From positions 1 to 64,000 of the forward strand of contig JAIKXV010000073.1 of NCBI GenBank assembly GCA_024683935.1: a stretch of DNA of 64,000 bases, given 5' to 3'. The position numbers and the translations under genes were made by a program. Positions 42,022-50,655 of this stretch are shown here, piece by piece. The notes under the pieces are model-generated. The model saw nothing but the letters and a program-made list of their open reading frames with translations, was not told the origin of the DNA and did not search any database. The stretch is from Lachnospiraceae bacterium (GTDB lineage: Bacteria > Bacillota_A > Clostridia > Lachnospirales > Lachnospiraceae). Every line of letters begins with the position of its first letter. Positions within the stretch are counted from its first letter, which is position 1.

Positions 42022-42031
42022 GTGGTATACT
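42003..42031 (+). promoter_or_regulatory. Predicted thrC promoter
   Basis: TTGCGG (42003-42008), 17 bases, TATACT (42026-42031), overlapping the terminator stem and its T-run. Confidence 0.5.
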
Positions 42032-42066
42032 CGTGACCGCAGGATATTAGCGGAGATTGGACAGAA

Positions 42067-43545
42067 ATGTTATATAAAAGTACCAGAAACAGTGAAATAC
42101 GGCTCAAGGCATCGGAAGCGATACTTAAAGGATTAAGCGATGACGGCGGGCTCTTTGTACCGGAATCCATCCCTGAGCTGGATGTGTCCCTTGAAGAGAT
42201 CGCAAAGATGGACTATAAGGAAACCGCTTATACGGTAATGAGCAGGTTCCTTACGGACTTTACGGAAGAAGAGCTGAAGGGCTGTATTGACAGGGCTTAT
42301 GACGAAAAGTTCGATACGCCTGAGATAGCGCCGTTAAAATATGCCGGAAACGCTTATTATTTAGAGCTGTTCCACGGAAAGACGATAGCTTTCAAGGATA
42401 TGGCGCTTTCCATTCTTCCCCACCTGATGATAACCTCGGCGAGGAAGAATAATATAAAGAATGAGATAGTTATACTGACTGCCACCAGCGGAGATACGGG
42501 AAAGGCAGCGCTGGCCGGATTTGCGGATGTGCCCGGGACCAGGATCATCGTATTTTTCCCGAAGGACGGGGTGAGCCCCGTTCAGAAACTGCAGATGGTG
42601 ACGGAAAAGGGAAAGAATACCTTTGTAGTCGGCGTTGACGGGAATTTTGATGACTGCCAGACCGGCGTAAAGAAGATCTTTGCAGATGAGGAGCTGAGAG
42701 AAAGGCTCGATAAGAAGGGCTATCAGTTCTCCAGCGCCAATTCGATAAATATAGGACGTCTGGTTCCCCAGATAGTTTATTATGTATATGCTTACACAAG
42801 GCTGCTGAAAGGTGGTAAAATAAAGAATGGTGAGAAGATAAACATCACCGTTCCCACAGGAAACTTCGGAAACATACTGGCGGCTTATTATGCAAGGGGC
42901 ATGGGACTGCCGGTAGATAAGCTGATATGTGCGTCCAATGAGAATAAGGTGCTCTTCGACTTCTTTAATTCCGGAGAGTATGACAGGAACAGGGAATTCA
43001 TCCTGACCAGTTCTCCTTCAATGGACATACTTATTTCCAGCAATCTCGAAAGGCTGATCTATCATATAGCCGGGGATGATACGGAAAAGAATTCCGCCCT
43101 TATGGAGGCTCTGAAGACGGACGGCAGGTATGAGATCACTCCCTCCATGAGAAAGAAGCTGGACTGCTTCAAGGCCTATTATGCTTCCGAAAAGGAGACG
43201 GCGGAAAAGATAAAGAGTCTCTATGAAGAGACGGGGTATGTGATAGATACCCATACCGCTGTTGCCGGAGCCGCTTATGATAAGTATCTTTCAGACAGCG
43301 GAGACAGGACGCCCGCAGTGATAGCTTCCACGGCCAGCCCGTATAAGTTTGCCAGAAGCGTGATGACTGCCATAGATGAGAGCCTTGGAAATGAAGAAGA
43401 TTTCCGGCTTATAGACAGGCTTTCAGAGGTTTCCAAGGTAAAAATTCCGCCTGCGATAGAAGAAATCAGAAATGCTGAAATAGTTCACAGGACAGAATGC
43501 TCAGTTAATGGTATAATGGATACAGTAGAAGGATTTCTTAAATGA
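42067..43545 (+). CDS. thrC: Threonine synthase
   Basis: PLP enzyme that makes threonine from O-phosphohomoserine. 492 residues of the long class: YKSTR at the N-terminus, DGGLFVPE, the PLP lysine in GKTIAFKDMAL (Lys110), LTATSGDTGKAALAGF, SSANSINIGRLVPQIVYYVY, VPTGNFGNILAAYYA and DTHTAVAGAAYDKY. No T-box or other threonine-related leader was found. It overlaps the RsbW-like gene by four bases, an unexpected pairing with a signalling protein. Confidence 0.95.
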   Translation: MLYKSTRNSEIRLKASEAILKGLSDDGGLFVPESIPELDVSLEEIAKMDYKETAYTVMSRFLTDFTEEELKGCIDRAYDEKFDTPEIAPLKYAGNAYYLELFHGKTIAFKDMALSILPHLMITSARKNNIKNEIVILTATSGDTGKAALAGFADVPGTRIIVFFPKDGVSPVQKLQMVTEKGKNTFVVGVDGNFDDCQTGVKKIFADEELRERLDKKGYQFSSANSINIGRLVPQIVYYVYAYTRLLKGGKIKNGEKINITVPTGNFGNILAAYYARGMGLPVDKLICASNENKVLFDFFNSGEYDRNREFILTSSPSMDILISSNLERLIYHIAGDDTEKNSALMEALKTDGRYEITPSMRKKLDCFKAYYASEKETAEKIKSLYEETGYVIDTHTAVAGAAYDKYLSDSGDRTPAVIASTASPYKFARSVMTAIDESLGNEEDFRLIDRLSEVSKVKIPPAIEEIRNAEIVHRTECSVNGIMDTVEGFLK

Positions 43546-43952
43546 GTGAACTTAAGGTCAGGGCATTGACTGAAAAGCTTTCCGAGGTACTGGTATTTAT
43601 TGACGGGATGCTGGAAGAAAATGATTGTCCTGTAAAAACACAATTTCAGATCGATGTGGCAGTAGAGGAGATATTTGTAAATATCGCCAATTACGCTTAT
43701 AATGAAGAGGGGGGAGACGCGGAGATCGAAGCATCGGTTTCCGGTGATCCCAAGGTTATTAAGATAACCTTTAAGGACAGCGGCATGCCATATGATCCTC
43801 TGAAGAAAGAGGATCCCGATGTCACCTTAGGGATTGAGGACCGTCAGATCGGAGGCCTCGGTATCTTCATGGTGAAAAAATCCATGGATAACGTGGAATA
43901 TGAGCATAAGGACGGAAAGAACATCCTGACTATTTATAAAACCTTGATATAA
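43542..43952 (+). CDS. RsbW/SpoIIAB-like anti-sigma factor kinase
   Basis: 136 residues of the HATPase_c_2 fold: the N-box VAVEEIFVNIANYAYNEEG, the G1 box FKDSGMPYDPL and the G2 box GGLGIFMVKKSMDNVEY. Such kinases hold a sigma factor or another effector and phosphorylate a STAS antagonist. The STAS gene follows after 26 bases, but no sigma factor is adjacent. ATGA overlap with thrC. Confidence 0.88.
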   Translation: MSELKVRALTEKLSEVLVFIDGMLEENDCPVKTQFQIDVAVEEIFVNIANYAYNEEGGDAEIEASVSGDPKVIKITFKDSGMPYDPLKKEDPDVTLGIEDRQIGGLGIFMVKKSMDNVEYEHKDGKNILTIYKTLI

Positions 43953-43978
43953 GTAAATCAAAAAAGGAGGAAGTATCA

Positions 43979-44278
43979 ATGCTCAACATCAACAAGGACA
44001 AGAAGGGTGAAGCCTTAGTTTATTTCCTGGAGGGAAGACTGGATACCACGACAGCTCCCCAGCTCGAAGGAGATATCAAGGAGTCCATCGAGGGAGTTAA
44101 GAGCCTCGTAATGGATCTTGCAAAGCTTGAGTACATTTCCAGTGCCGGCTTAAGAGTTCTCCTTTCCGCACAGAAGACCATGAATAAGCAGGGAAGCATG
44201 GTTGTCAGGAATGTCAGGGATGAGGTTAATGAAATCTTTGATGTTACCGGATTTTCCGATATTCTCACCATCGAGTAA
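43979..44278 (+). CDS. STAS-domain anti-sigma factor antagonist
   Basis: 99 residues, a single STAS domain of the RsbV/SpoIIAA type: FLEGRLDTTTAPQLEGDI and LEYISSAGLRVLLSAQK, with the phospho-acceptor serine at 54 or 55. It should be the substrate of the kinase upstream and of a PP2C phosphatase such as the RsbU-like protein at 50656. AAAAGGAGGAAG precedes the start. Confidence 0.93.
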   Translation: MLNINKDKKGEALVYFLEGRLDTTTAPQLEGDIKESIEGVKSLVMDLAKLEYISSAGLRVLLSAQKTMNKQGSMVVRNVRDEVNEIFDVTGFSDILTIE

Positions 44279-44311
44279 GAACGGATTAACGTGTAAAGGA
44301 TGGAATAAAAC

Positions 44312-44334
44312 AGGGCTGCGGATCACGCAGCCCT
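44312..44334. terminator. Bidirectional terminator between convergent STAS and CheX genes
   Basis: AGGGCTGCG (44312-44320) pairs perfectly with CGCAGCCCT (44326-44334). On the minus strand TTTTATT follows, so termination is best for the CheX unit. Confidence 0.75.
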
Positions 44335-44366
44335 TGTAAAATTCTGTTAAAAAGATAAGATCTGAT

Positions 44367-44807
44367 TTATTTCTCTGACAGGATAAAATTCACAGTTCCG
44401 AAAGTAAAATCCACCGGCATAACATATGTGTCTGAATAGAGCTCTATCGGATCTCCCTTTTCGTCTGAAACAGGGGGAGTAAGAGTAGACTCCACATTCT
44501 CGGCTTCGGAGAGGTTGACGAGAAACAGACCGTTATGCAGATTCAGGAAATCCGCAGCCAGCTCGTTTACGATCTCTTCGTAATTGCTGAGCTCGATCTT
44601 TGAGTACATGGCCGCAAAGCTCGTCAATACCTCCGGCTCTGCATAGAGAGCGGAGACAGCATTATAATCCCCGGTAATACCCTGGGCAATATGACAGCTT
44701 TCCGGTATCTCATGGACTATCTCTGTCGGACGGGAAGTGATGTCCTTGTCCACGAACCGGTTCAGATTAAAAATAAGCTCTGCAAGATAGATGGACTTCC
44801 GGGACAT
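44367..44807 (-). CDS. CheX-like chemotaxis phosphatase
   Basis: 146 residues with the CheC/CheX/FliY active-site pattern [DS]-x3-E-x2-N at Ser74, Glu78 and Asn81 (SNYEEIVN). A proline that could be the end of the motif follows, but at longer spacing than usual. Such proteins dephosphorylate CheY-type regulators. The response regulator gene lies directly upstream on the same strand and is the likely substrate. The C-terminal part has a VMPVDFTFGTVNFILS strand pattern of the fold. Confidence 0.75.
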   Translation of the reverse strand: MSRKSIYLAELIFNLNRFVDKDITSRPTEIVHEIPESCHIAQGITGDYNAVSALYAEPEVLTSFAAMYSKIELSNYEEIVNELAADFLNLHNGLFLVNLSEAENVESTLTPPVSDEKGDPIELYSDTYVMPVDFTFGTVNFILSEK

Positions 44808-45194
44808 TTATTCATCACCTCCGGAGTTTGAAATATGCTCCAGTGCGTTTCGTATCTGTTCGGGTGTAGTGGGTTTCTGAAGGAAATCCTTGGCGCCGGC
44901 TTTGATGGCCTCGCGAAGATGCACCTGGGTTCCTACGGATGAAACCATGACGATATAGGCCTTCGGATCGGATTCGCAGATCTCTTTGGCAGCAGTGATG
45001 CCGTCTTTGACGGGCATTACTATATCAAGAAAAACCACGTCAGGTTTCTCGGCGAGGTAGGTGTCTATCGCTTCCTGGCCGTCGAATACCTCTATGACAT
45101 TCTTGCAGCCAAGTCCTTTCAGACCGTCTCTTAAATTCTTTCTTGCGAGAAGTGAATCATCGCAGATCATTACTTTGAGTTCAGATATTTCCAT
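44808..45194 (-). CDS. Single-domain response regulator (CheY-like)
   Basis: 128 residues, a receiver domain without output: acidic pair in MICDDSLLARKN (12-13), phospho-acceptor Asp57 in VVFLDIVMPVKDG, Ser/Thr switch in VMVSSVG and Lys in DFLQKPTTP. GGAGAGG fits ATG 45194 (minus) rather than the TTG further upstream. Its stop abuts the start of the CheX-like gene, a two-gene operon. Confidence 0.93.
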   Translation of the reverse strand: MEISELKVMICDDSLLARKNLRDGLKGLGCKNVIEVFDGQEAIDTYLAEKPDVVFLDIVMPVKDGITAAKEICESDPKAYIVMVSSVGTQVHLREAIKAGAKDFLQKPTTPEQIRNALEHISNSGGDE

Positions 45195-45223
45195 AACAGG
45201 CCTCTCCAAATCAAGTTTTGTAT

Positions 45224-45252
45224 ATTATATCTCAAAAGATGTCATTTTACAA
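45224..45252 (-). promoter_or_regulatory. Promoter of the response regulator-CheX unit
   Basis: On minus: TTGTAA (45247-45252), 17 bases, perfect TATAAT (45224-45229), about 30 bases before the start codon. Confidence 0.6.
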
Positions 45253-45280
45253 TTAAAGTTTGTTTAAAGATACCCCGCTA

Positions 45281-45309
45281 TTGATGAAACACCCTGTTTT
45301 TGGTAAAAT
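45281..45309 (+). promoter_or_regulatory. Citrate synthase promoter
   Basis: TTGATG (45281-45286), 17 bases, TGG-TAAAAT with an extended -10 (45301-45309). Confidence 0.55.
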
Positions 45310-45353
45310 CCGTATGTATTTCATGATGAGAGTAATAGTTGAAAGGATTAATT

Positions 45354-46724
45354 ATGGCCGAGAGTGAGAAGAATTATTCGGAGATCACCCCTGAGATCCG
45401 GGAACTGGCAAAAGAAGCGGCCCGTTCCACAGTTATAGATTCCGAACTGTACAGACAGTATGATGTAAAAAGAGGTCTTCGTGACCTTAACGGAAAGGGT
45501 GTATTAGCAGGACTTACCCATATTTCCGATATCCAGGCAAAGAAGGTTGTTGACGGAAAGGATATTCCCACAGAGGGACACCTCTATTACAGAGGCTACG
45601 AGATAGAGGATCTGGTCCGGGGCTTTACCAACGAAAAGAGATTCGGTTTTGAGGAGATCACCTACCTCCTGTTATTCGGGCATCTTCCGTCCGCGAAGGA
45701 ACTGGATGATTTCGGCAACCTGATCGGCTACTACCGTTCACTGCCCACAAGCTTTGTACGTGACATTATTATGAAGGCGCCGAGCCACGACATGATGAAC
45801 AGCCTGGCCCGGAGCGTCCTTACCCTGTATACCTATGATGATGCGGCCGACGACATTTCGATAGAAAATGTGCTGAGGCAGTGCATACAGCTTATCGCGC
45901 TCTTTCCCATGCTCTGCGTATACGGTTTCCATGCCTACGCCCACTATCATGACGGAGAGAGCCTTATAATCCACCAGCCGGATAAGGAGCTTTCCACAGC
46001 GGAAAATCTGCTCCGGATACTCCGTCCCGATTCGGAATATACAGAGCTGGAAGCAAGGATACTGGATGTGGCGCTGGTGCTCCACATGGATCACGGCGGT
46101 GGTAATAACTCTACCTTTACAACCCACGTAGTATCTTCAACGGGAACAGATACCTATTCTGCAGTGGCAGCCTCCCTCGGGTCATTGAAGGGACCCCGTC
46201 ACGGCGGCGCCAATATCAAGGTTGTCCGCATGATGGAGGATCTGAAGCATAATGTCCATGATGTGACAAATGAAGGAGAGGTAAGGGATTACCTCAAAAA
46301 ACTGCTGCATAAGGAAGCCTTTGACAGGAACGGCCTGATCTACGGAATGGGACACGCCGTGTACTCAATTTCCGATCCGAGAGAAAAGATATTCCGTTCC
46401 TTTGTGGAAAAGCTTGCGGATGAGAAGGGCTATTCCTCGGAATTCAATCTCTATTCCATGATAGAGAGACTGGGTCCCGAGATCATCGCTGAAGAGAGAC
46501 AGATGTATAAGGGCGTATGCTGCAACGTGGACTTTTACTCAGGCTTTGTTTACAAGATGCTGGGGCTTCCCGAGGAGCTCTTTACTCCCATATTCGCCTG
46601 TGCGAGGATAGCCGGCTGGAGCGCCCACAGAATAGAGGAATTGAGTAATAACGGTAAAATAATAAGACCTGCTTACAAGCCGGTTTCGCCCATAAGCAGG
46701 TATGTTCCGATAGATGAGAGATAA
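45354..46724 (+). CDS. gltA: Citrate synthase
   Basis: Condenses acetyl-CoA and oxaloacetate to citrate. 456 residues with a long N-terminal arm, then GLTHISDIQAKKV, GHLYYRGYEIEDL, LHMDHGGGNNSTFTTHVVSS, LKGPRHGGANIKVV and YGMGHAVYSISDPRE (catalytic His and substrate sites). AAAGGA at 45342 fits ATG 45354 better than TTG 45339. This length and the N-terminal arm are typical of clostridial si-type enzymes. It complements icd at 2514. Confidence 0.94.
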   Translation: MAESEKNYSEITPEIRELAKEAARSTVIDSELYRQYDVKRGLRDLNGKGVLAGLTHISDIQAKKVVDGKDIPTEGHLYYRGYEIEDLVRGFTNEKRFGFEEITYLLLFGHLPSAKELDDFGNLIGYYRSLPTSFVRDIIMKAPSHDMMNSLARSVLTLYTYDDAADDISIENVLRQCIQLIALFPMLCVYGFHAYAHYHDGESLIIHQPDKELSTAENLLRILRPDSEYTELEARILDVALVLHMDHGGGNNSTFTTHVVSSTGTDTYSAVAASLGSLKGPRHGGANIKVVRMMEDLKHNVHDVTNEGEVRDYLKKLLHKEAFDRNGLIYGMGHAVYSISDPREKIFRSFVEKLADEKGYSSEFNLYSMIERLGPEIIAEERQMYKGVCCNVDFYSGFVYKMLGLPEELFTPIFACARIAGWSAHRIEELSNNGKIIRPAYKPVSPISRYVPIDER

Positions 46725-46729
46725 TTATC

Positions 46730-47083
46730 CTATTTCAGGAATTTCCGCTCGTTTATCCTGGTAAATACAGCAAATACTATACAGGTTACGAGCAGGGCGC
46801 CGGTGATCACCAGATTGGTCCAGAGGGGAACGCTCATGTAGTTGTCAATATACATGGATGCGATCCCGAATATCAGGAAAAGTGCACCGCAGACCATATT
46901 GACAGGGAACATGGCTGTAATAAAGCCCTTGGCATCCCTGGGAGCCGTTACATCAACATCTTTTCCCACAAGCTGGCTTGAGATGTTTCCGGTGGTCTTC
47001 ATCCGGATGCCGGAATAAATGATATACGCTCCTGCAAGAATTTCGATAATATCAAATACATTATTAAAACTTGAATCATTCAT
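46730..47083 (-). CDS. Small membrane protein of unknown function
   Basis: Not recognised. 117 residues with three hydrophobic segments (about 8-26, 57-80, 88-110) joined by a polar stretch. It converges on gltA with only five bases between stops, and its start is 67 bases from the divergent MFS gene. The spacing suggests a real gene, and the composition fits an integral membrane protein. Confidence 0.65.
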   Translation of the reverse strand: MNDSSFNNVFDIIEILAGAYIIYSGIRMKTTGNISSQLVGKDVDVTAPRDAKGFITAMFPVNMVCGALFLIFGIASMYIDNYMSVPLWTNLVITGALLVTCIVFAVFTRINERKFLK

Positions 47084-47150
47084 GGGGATTATGATATCAA
47101 AAGAAGGCCGTCTTGTAAATAAAGGGGCGGAAGCATAATAAATTCAGCTT

Positions 47151-50030
47151 ATGAAAGAATATTTCAAAAAATACAGAGACCATATTTTGTTCATAGTGAT
47201 GATTGTGCTGATGATCGTTACGGCGGTCAACAGGGACAGTCTGATGGTCCGCCATAATTATTCATTTTCATCGGTGAACTCAGCCTTTTACGGTAATTCC
47301 GGAAGGATCTATGCGATAGACAATGGCCGGGAAAACATCATCATCCTTGATAATGAAGGAAAAGTGTCGGAGGTGCTGGGAGGCGGCAGAGAAGGCAGCT
47401 TTTATTATGCAGAGGAACTGGCGGAAGGAGATGACGGATCGCTCTATATTCTGGATGAAGCCTATTCCGGAGAAGAGGGGGATACCGAGACCTCATACCG
47501 CATACTACAGTACATTGATAAAAAATACAGGGTCCTTTTACTGAGCGAATCCCAGAAGATATACGATCTGCAGTATAAGGACGGTAAGCTCTATTATTTA
47601 AGGGAAGAGGAATACGGCCTCGGATTCTACGGATTAAAGCCCAATGACGCTCCCGGACTCTATAAGAGGATATTCTCCGGTGATATCTTAAACGATGCAA
47701 CAATAGATCTTTCCACCGAACTCTGTGCCATTGCCACAAAGCGCGGAGCCGTAAGACTGCAGTACAAGGATTCCTATACCTGGGACAGCCTGAAGGCGAG
47801 CGGCATCCATATCATGCCGAGAAGCATAACGGCAAGGAACGGTATCGTTTATTTCTCCGAGCTGTACAGCGGAAGCATTGCGTCATTTCCGGAGGATTCG
47901 TTAGATAGTTTCAATACCCTGTATTCGGAAGAAGACCTGAAGATAGACAGCGTGAATGCCAAGCCTGACGGGAGTTCGCTCCTCGCTTCCGACCTTAAGA
48001 GCTTTTACAGGATAAATATGGAAAACGGCCCGGTAACGGTCAACTATCAGGGAGATGCGGAGAATTCACGCTTTTACTTCACGGTAATAATGTGGATCTG
48101 CCTGATCCTCTCTGTTTTGATACTTCTTTATTTCCTGAAGTTTATACCCGGGATACTGAAAAACTTAATTCATAATGAAGCCTCCCTCAGAATGTCCGCA
48201 GTGGTTGTGGCGGTTGTAATGGTGTCCGGCTTTATCGCGTCCTCCCTTATTTCCGAAGAGCGTGTAAAGGAAGATGACCGGGATATTACCGATATGAAGC
48301 TTTTCAGCGAAGTGATGCTGGACTGCATTGACAAGAGTTCCCTGTCAAAGATCCGATGGGAATATGATTACATGGGATCCGCTTATATGAAGTTCAGGGA
48401 TTCTGCGGATATGCTTGTAAAGGAAGCAGAGAAGCAGGGGCAGAACTATATCTATGTATTTTATGATTTAAGCGACGGCTGCAGGTATATCCTGAATTAC
48501 GAAGATACCGTGATGTGCGGCGAACCGAGGGGCAAGGCCGATCACAGCATTATACAGGAGTGCTTTGAAAGCGGAAAGTCCTTTGCCACCAAATCCAGGG
48601 ACGCTGAAGGATCGTGGCTCAGTATTTTAAGCCGGGTTTCCGATGATAACGGAAATCCCGTGGCTGTAATGGAGATCAGTACGGATCTCAACTTCAAGGA
48701 GCAGGAGAGGGCGAGACAGACCAGGGATACGATAATGAATGTCCTCTGTTCATCTGCGGTTATGATGATGCTCATCATCGAAGCCCTGTTCCTTATCTCC
48801 TTCTATGAGGAAAATTCCAGGGACAGCGTTAAAAAGAAGGATGCATACCGTGCAGTGCCTTTGAGGACGGTGATGGCACTTACCTATCTCGCCCAGGCCA
48901 TGCAGGATCCCTTCATCACGGTGCTGGCATCGAGGCTGTATAAGAGCAGCTTCCCGATACCGGACAGCGTGGCTGCGGGTCTTCCCCTTACGGCCCAGCT
49001 GTTCATGATGGCGATAGCTTCCTTTGTCGTAGGAAACATCTCTGAAAAGGCAGACAGCAAGCAGCTTCTTTACACCGGATTCTTTATAGATATCGCGGGA
49101 TATGTGGTATGCACCCTCTTCTGTCAGAGCTACATCGGGATCATCGCAGGAAATGTCCTTTCCGGAGCGGGAACGGGAGTACTGCTCGTGTCCTGCAATA
49201 CCCTGGCTGCCAGGGGAGAGACATTGGAATCCACGGCGGAAGGCTTTTCCGGTATCATGGCCGGATCTCTTTCCGGATTTACAATGGGAGCCGGTCTTTC
49301 AGCCCTTATCTTCCCTATAGGCGGAGTCCGTCTGGCCTATGCGGTTGCCGCGGGATTCATGGTTCCGGTTCTGTTTATGATCTACTTCTCTGAAAACGTG
49401 AAGCCTGAAATAGTGGAAAAGGCCAGTGAAAAGGATAAGATCGGGTTCTTCAAATTCTTTGTCAACCCCAGGGTTCTCGGTTTCTTTGCATTTATACTGG
49501 TTCCCTTTATGATGACTATTTCCTACAGGGAATACTTCTTCCCGCTTTATGTAATGGGTCACGGCATGGATGAAGTAAAGGTGGGACAGCTCTTCCTGGT
49601 CTGCGGACTGCTGGTTATCTATATAGGACCCTATATCTCATCCTGGGTAATAAAGAAATTCGGAACCTTCTGGAGTGTCGTATTTGCCAGCGTTATTATG
49701 GGTGCAAATCTGATATTATCGGGACTCTTCCTGTCTGTATTAACAGTAATAGCAGGAGTCGTGATACTGTCACTCTGCGTATCGTTTGCCTATACCTGCC
49801 TCTATACATATTTCGAGCAGCTGCCGGACAGCCTGATGTACGGGGACGGAAAGGCCATGGGAGTATATTCTGTTTTTGAAAACCTGGGGCAGACGATAGG
49901 ACCTACGGTATACGGTTCGCTGATGCTGATGGGGGAGAGAAAGGGGATGCTCGTTTTCGGTGTAGTAGTCCTTTTCTTTGTGTTGTGCTATATTATAGCC
50001 ATGAACAGAGAGAAGAGATTCTTCCATTAA
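47151..50030 (+). CDS. MFS transporter fused to propeller-like and CACHE-like sensor regions
   Basis: 959 residues in three parts. (1) An N-terminal helix (10-28) and an outside region (30-315) with repeats such as GRIYAIDNGRENIIILDNEG and GSLYILDEAY that look like a small beta-propeller. (2) Two helices (about 318-373), then an outside domain (375-540) with a CACHE-like look (IYVFYDLSDGCRYIL, VAVMEISTDL). (3) A helix (543-562) and an MFS domain with about twelve helices (575-955; GNVLSGAGTGVLLVS, FFPLYVMGHGMDEVKVGQ). MFS proteins are normally near 400 residues. The protein may sense and transport the same ligand. Signalling genes follow. Confidence 0.78.
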   Translation: MKEYFKKYRDHILFIVMIVLMIVTAVNRDSLMVRHNYSFSSVNSAFYGNSGRIYAIDNGRENIIILDNEGKVSEVLGGGREGSFYYAEELAEGDDGSLYILDEAYSGEEGDTETSYRILQYIDKKYRVLLLSESQKIYDLQYKDGKLYYLREEEYGLGFYGLKPNDAPGLYKRIFSGDILNDATIDLSTELCAIATKRGAVRLQYKDSYTWDSLKASGIHIMPRSITARNGIVYFSELYSGSIASFPEDSLDSFNTLYSEEDLKIDSVNAKPDGSSLLASDLKSFYRINMENGPVTVNYQGDAENSRFYFTVIMWICLILSVLILLYFLKFIPGILKNLIHNEASLRMSAVVVAVVMVSGFIASSLISEERVKEDDRDITDMKLFSEVMLDCIDKSSLSKIRWEYDYMGSAYMKFRDSADMLVKEAEKQGQNYIYVFYDLSDGCRYILNYEDTVMCGEPRGKADHSIIQECFESGKSFATKSRDAEGSWLSILSRVSDDNGNPVAVMEISTDLNFKEQERARQTRDTIMNVLCSSAVMMMLIIEALFLISFYEENSRDSVKKKDAYRAVPLRTVMALTYLAQAMQDPFITVLASRLYKSSFPIPDSVAAGLPLTAQLFMMAIASFVVGNISEKADSKQLLYTGFFIDIAGYVVCTLFCQSYIGIIAGNVLSGAGTGVLLVSCNTLAARGETLESTAEGFSGIMAGSLSGFTMGAGLSALIFPIGGVRLAYAVAAGFMVPVLFMIYFSENVKPEIVEKASEKDKIGFFKFFVNPRVLGFFAFILVPFMMTISYREYFFPLYVMGHGMDEVKVGQLFLVCGLLVIYIGPYISSWVIKKFGTFWSVVFASVIMGANLILSGLFLSVLTVIAGVVILSLCVSFAYTCLYTYFEQLPDSLMYGDGKAMGVYSVFENLGQTIGPTVYGSLMLMGERKGMLVFGVVVLFFVLCYIIAMNREKRFFH

Positions 50031-50045
50031 ACGCGCTTATTGTTA

Positions 50046-50606
50046 ATGCAGATTTTTGATTTTGAAGAAAAAGATTCAGGGGAGCTTATAAAGTTTTACA
50101 GGGAATACTTAAACGATGGCGATGAGCCGGTCGCTTTGATCAGGGACGCCTGCGAAAAGGGGCTGTATTTTGGATCAAAGGCCGTTGAAGACGGTAAGAC
50201 CATTGGCTTTTTCACCTTTCAGGAGGGCATTTCCTTTACCTGTCCCCGGCCGGAATTATATGAAGAGATCAGAAAACTCACAGGGGATGAAAAGACCGCC
50301 ACGGTGGATACCCTTGTGGTACTGCCGGAGTACCGGGGCAGAGCCATCACCGCAGACCTCTTGGAGAATAACAGGATCCATTTCAGGGAAAGAGGGATCC
50401 GCTATGTTATGACCGAGTGCTGGGTTTTTCCTGACGGGAAGTCCCCGTCCCTCAAATACTATAAGAAAATGGGGAAGATAATCTATGAGAAGATGTTCCC
50501 TGACTTTTACAGTGATATAAGCAAGTACTCCATCACCTGTCCAATCTGCGGCAAAAACTGCAGCTGCGGGGCAGACATACTGCTCACGGATCTGTCCGGA
50601 AATTAG
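50046..50606 (+). CDS. GNAT-family acetyltransferase with C-terminal cysteine motif
   Basis: 186 residues. The GNAT fold is marked by VDTLVVLPEYRGRAITADLL (acetyl-CoA loop) and RYVMTECWVFPDG. The last 25 residues hold CPICGKNCSCGADIL, a possible zinc site of four or five Cys. The acceptor is unknown. The gene follows the MFS-sensor gene by 15 bases with no visible ribosome site. TTG 50040 is an alternative start. It precedes the RsbU-like phosphatase by 49 bases. Confidence 0.75.
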   Translation: MQIFDFEEKDSGELIKFYREYLNDGDEPVALIRDACEKGLYFGSKAVEDGKTIGFFTFQEGISFTCPRPELYEEIRKLTGDEKTATVDTLVVLPEYRGRAITADLLENNRIHFRERGIRYVMTECWVFPDGKSPSLKYYKKMGKIIYEKMFPDFYSDISKYSITCPICGKNCSCGADILLTDLSGN

Positions 50607-50655
50607 ATCCATACAGCAGAAGAACCGGAAGATCCTTTATCATGGGGAAACGAAA

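Noticed and set aside
41866..42066. Riboswitch or T-box before thrC
   Set aside because: The T-box mark (AGGGTGGnACCGCG) is absent and the sequence does not match any riboswitch I can recognise. Only the terminator and promoter are supported.
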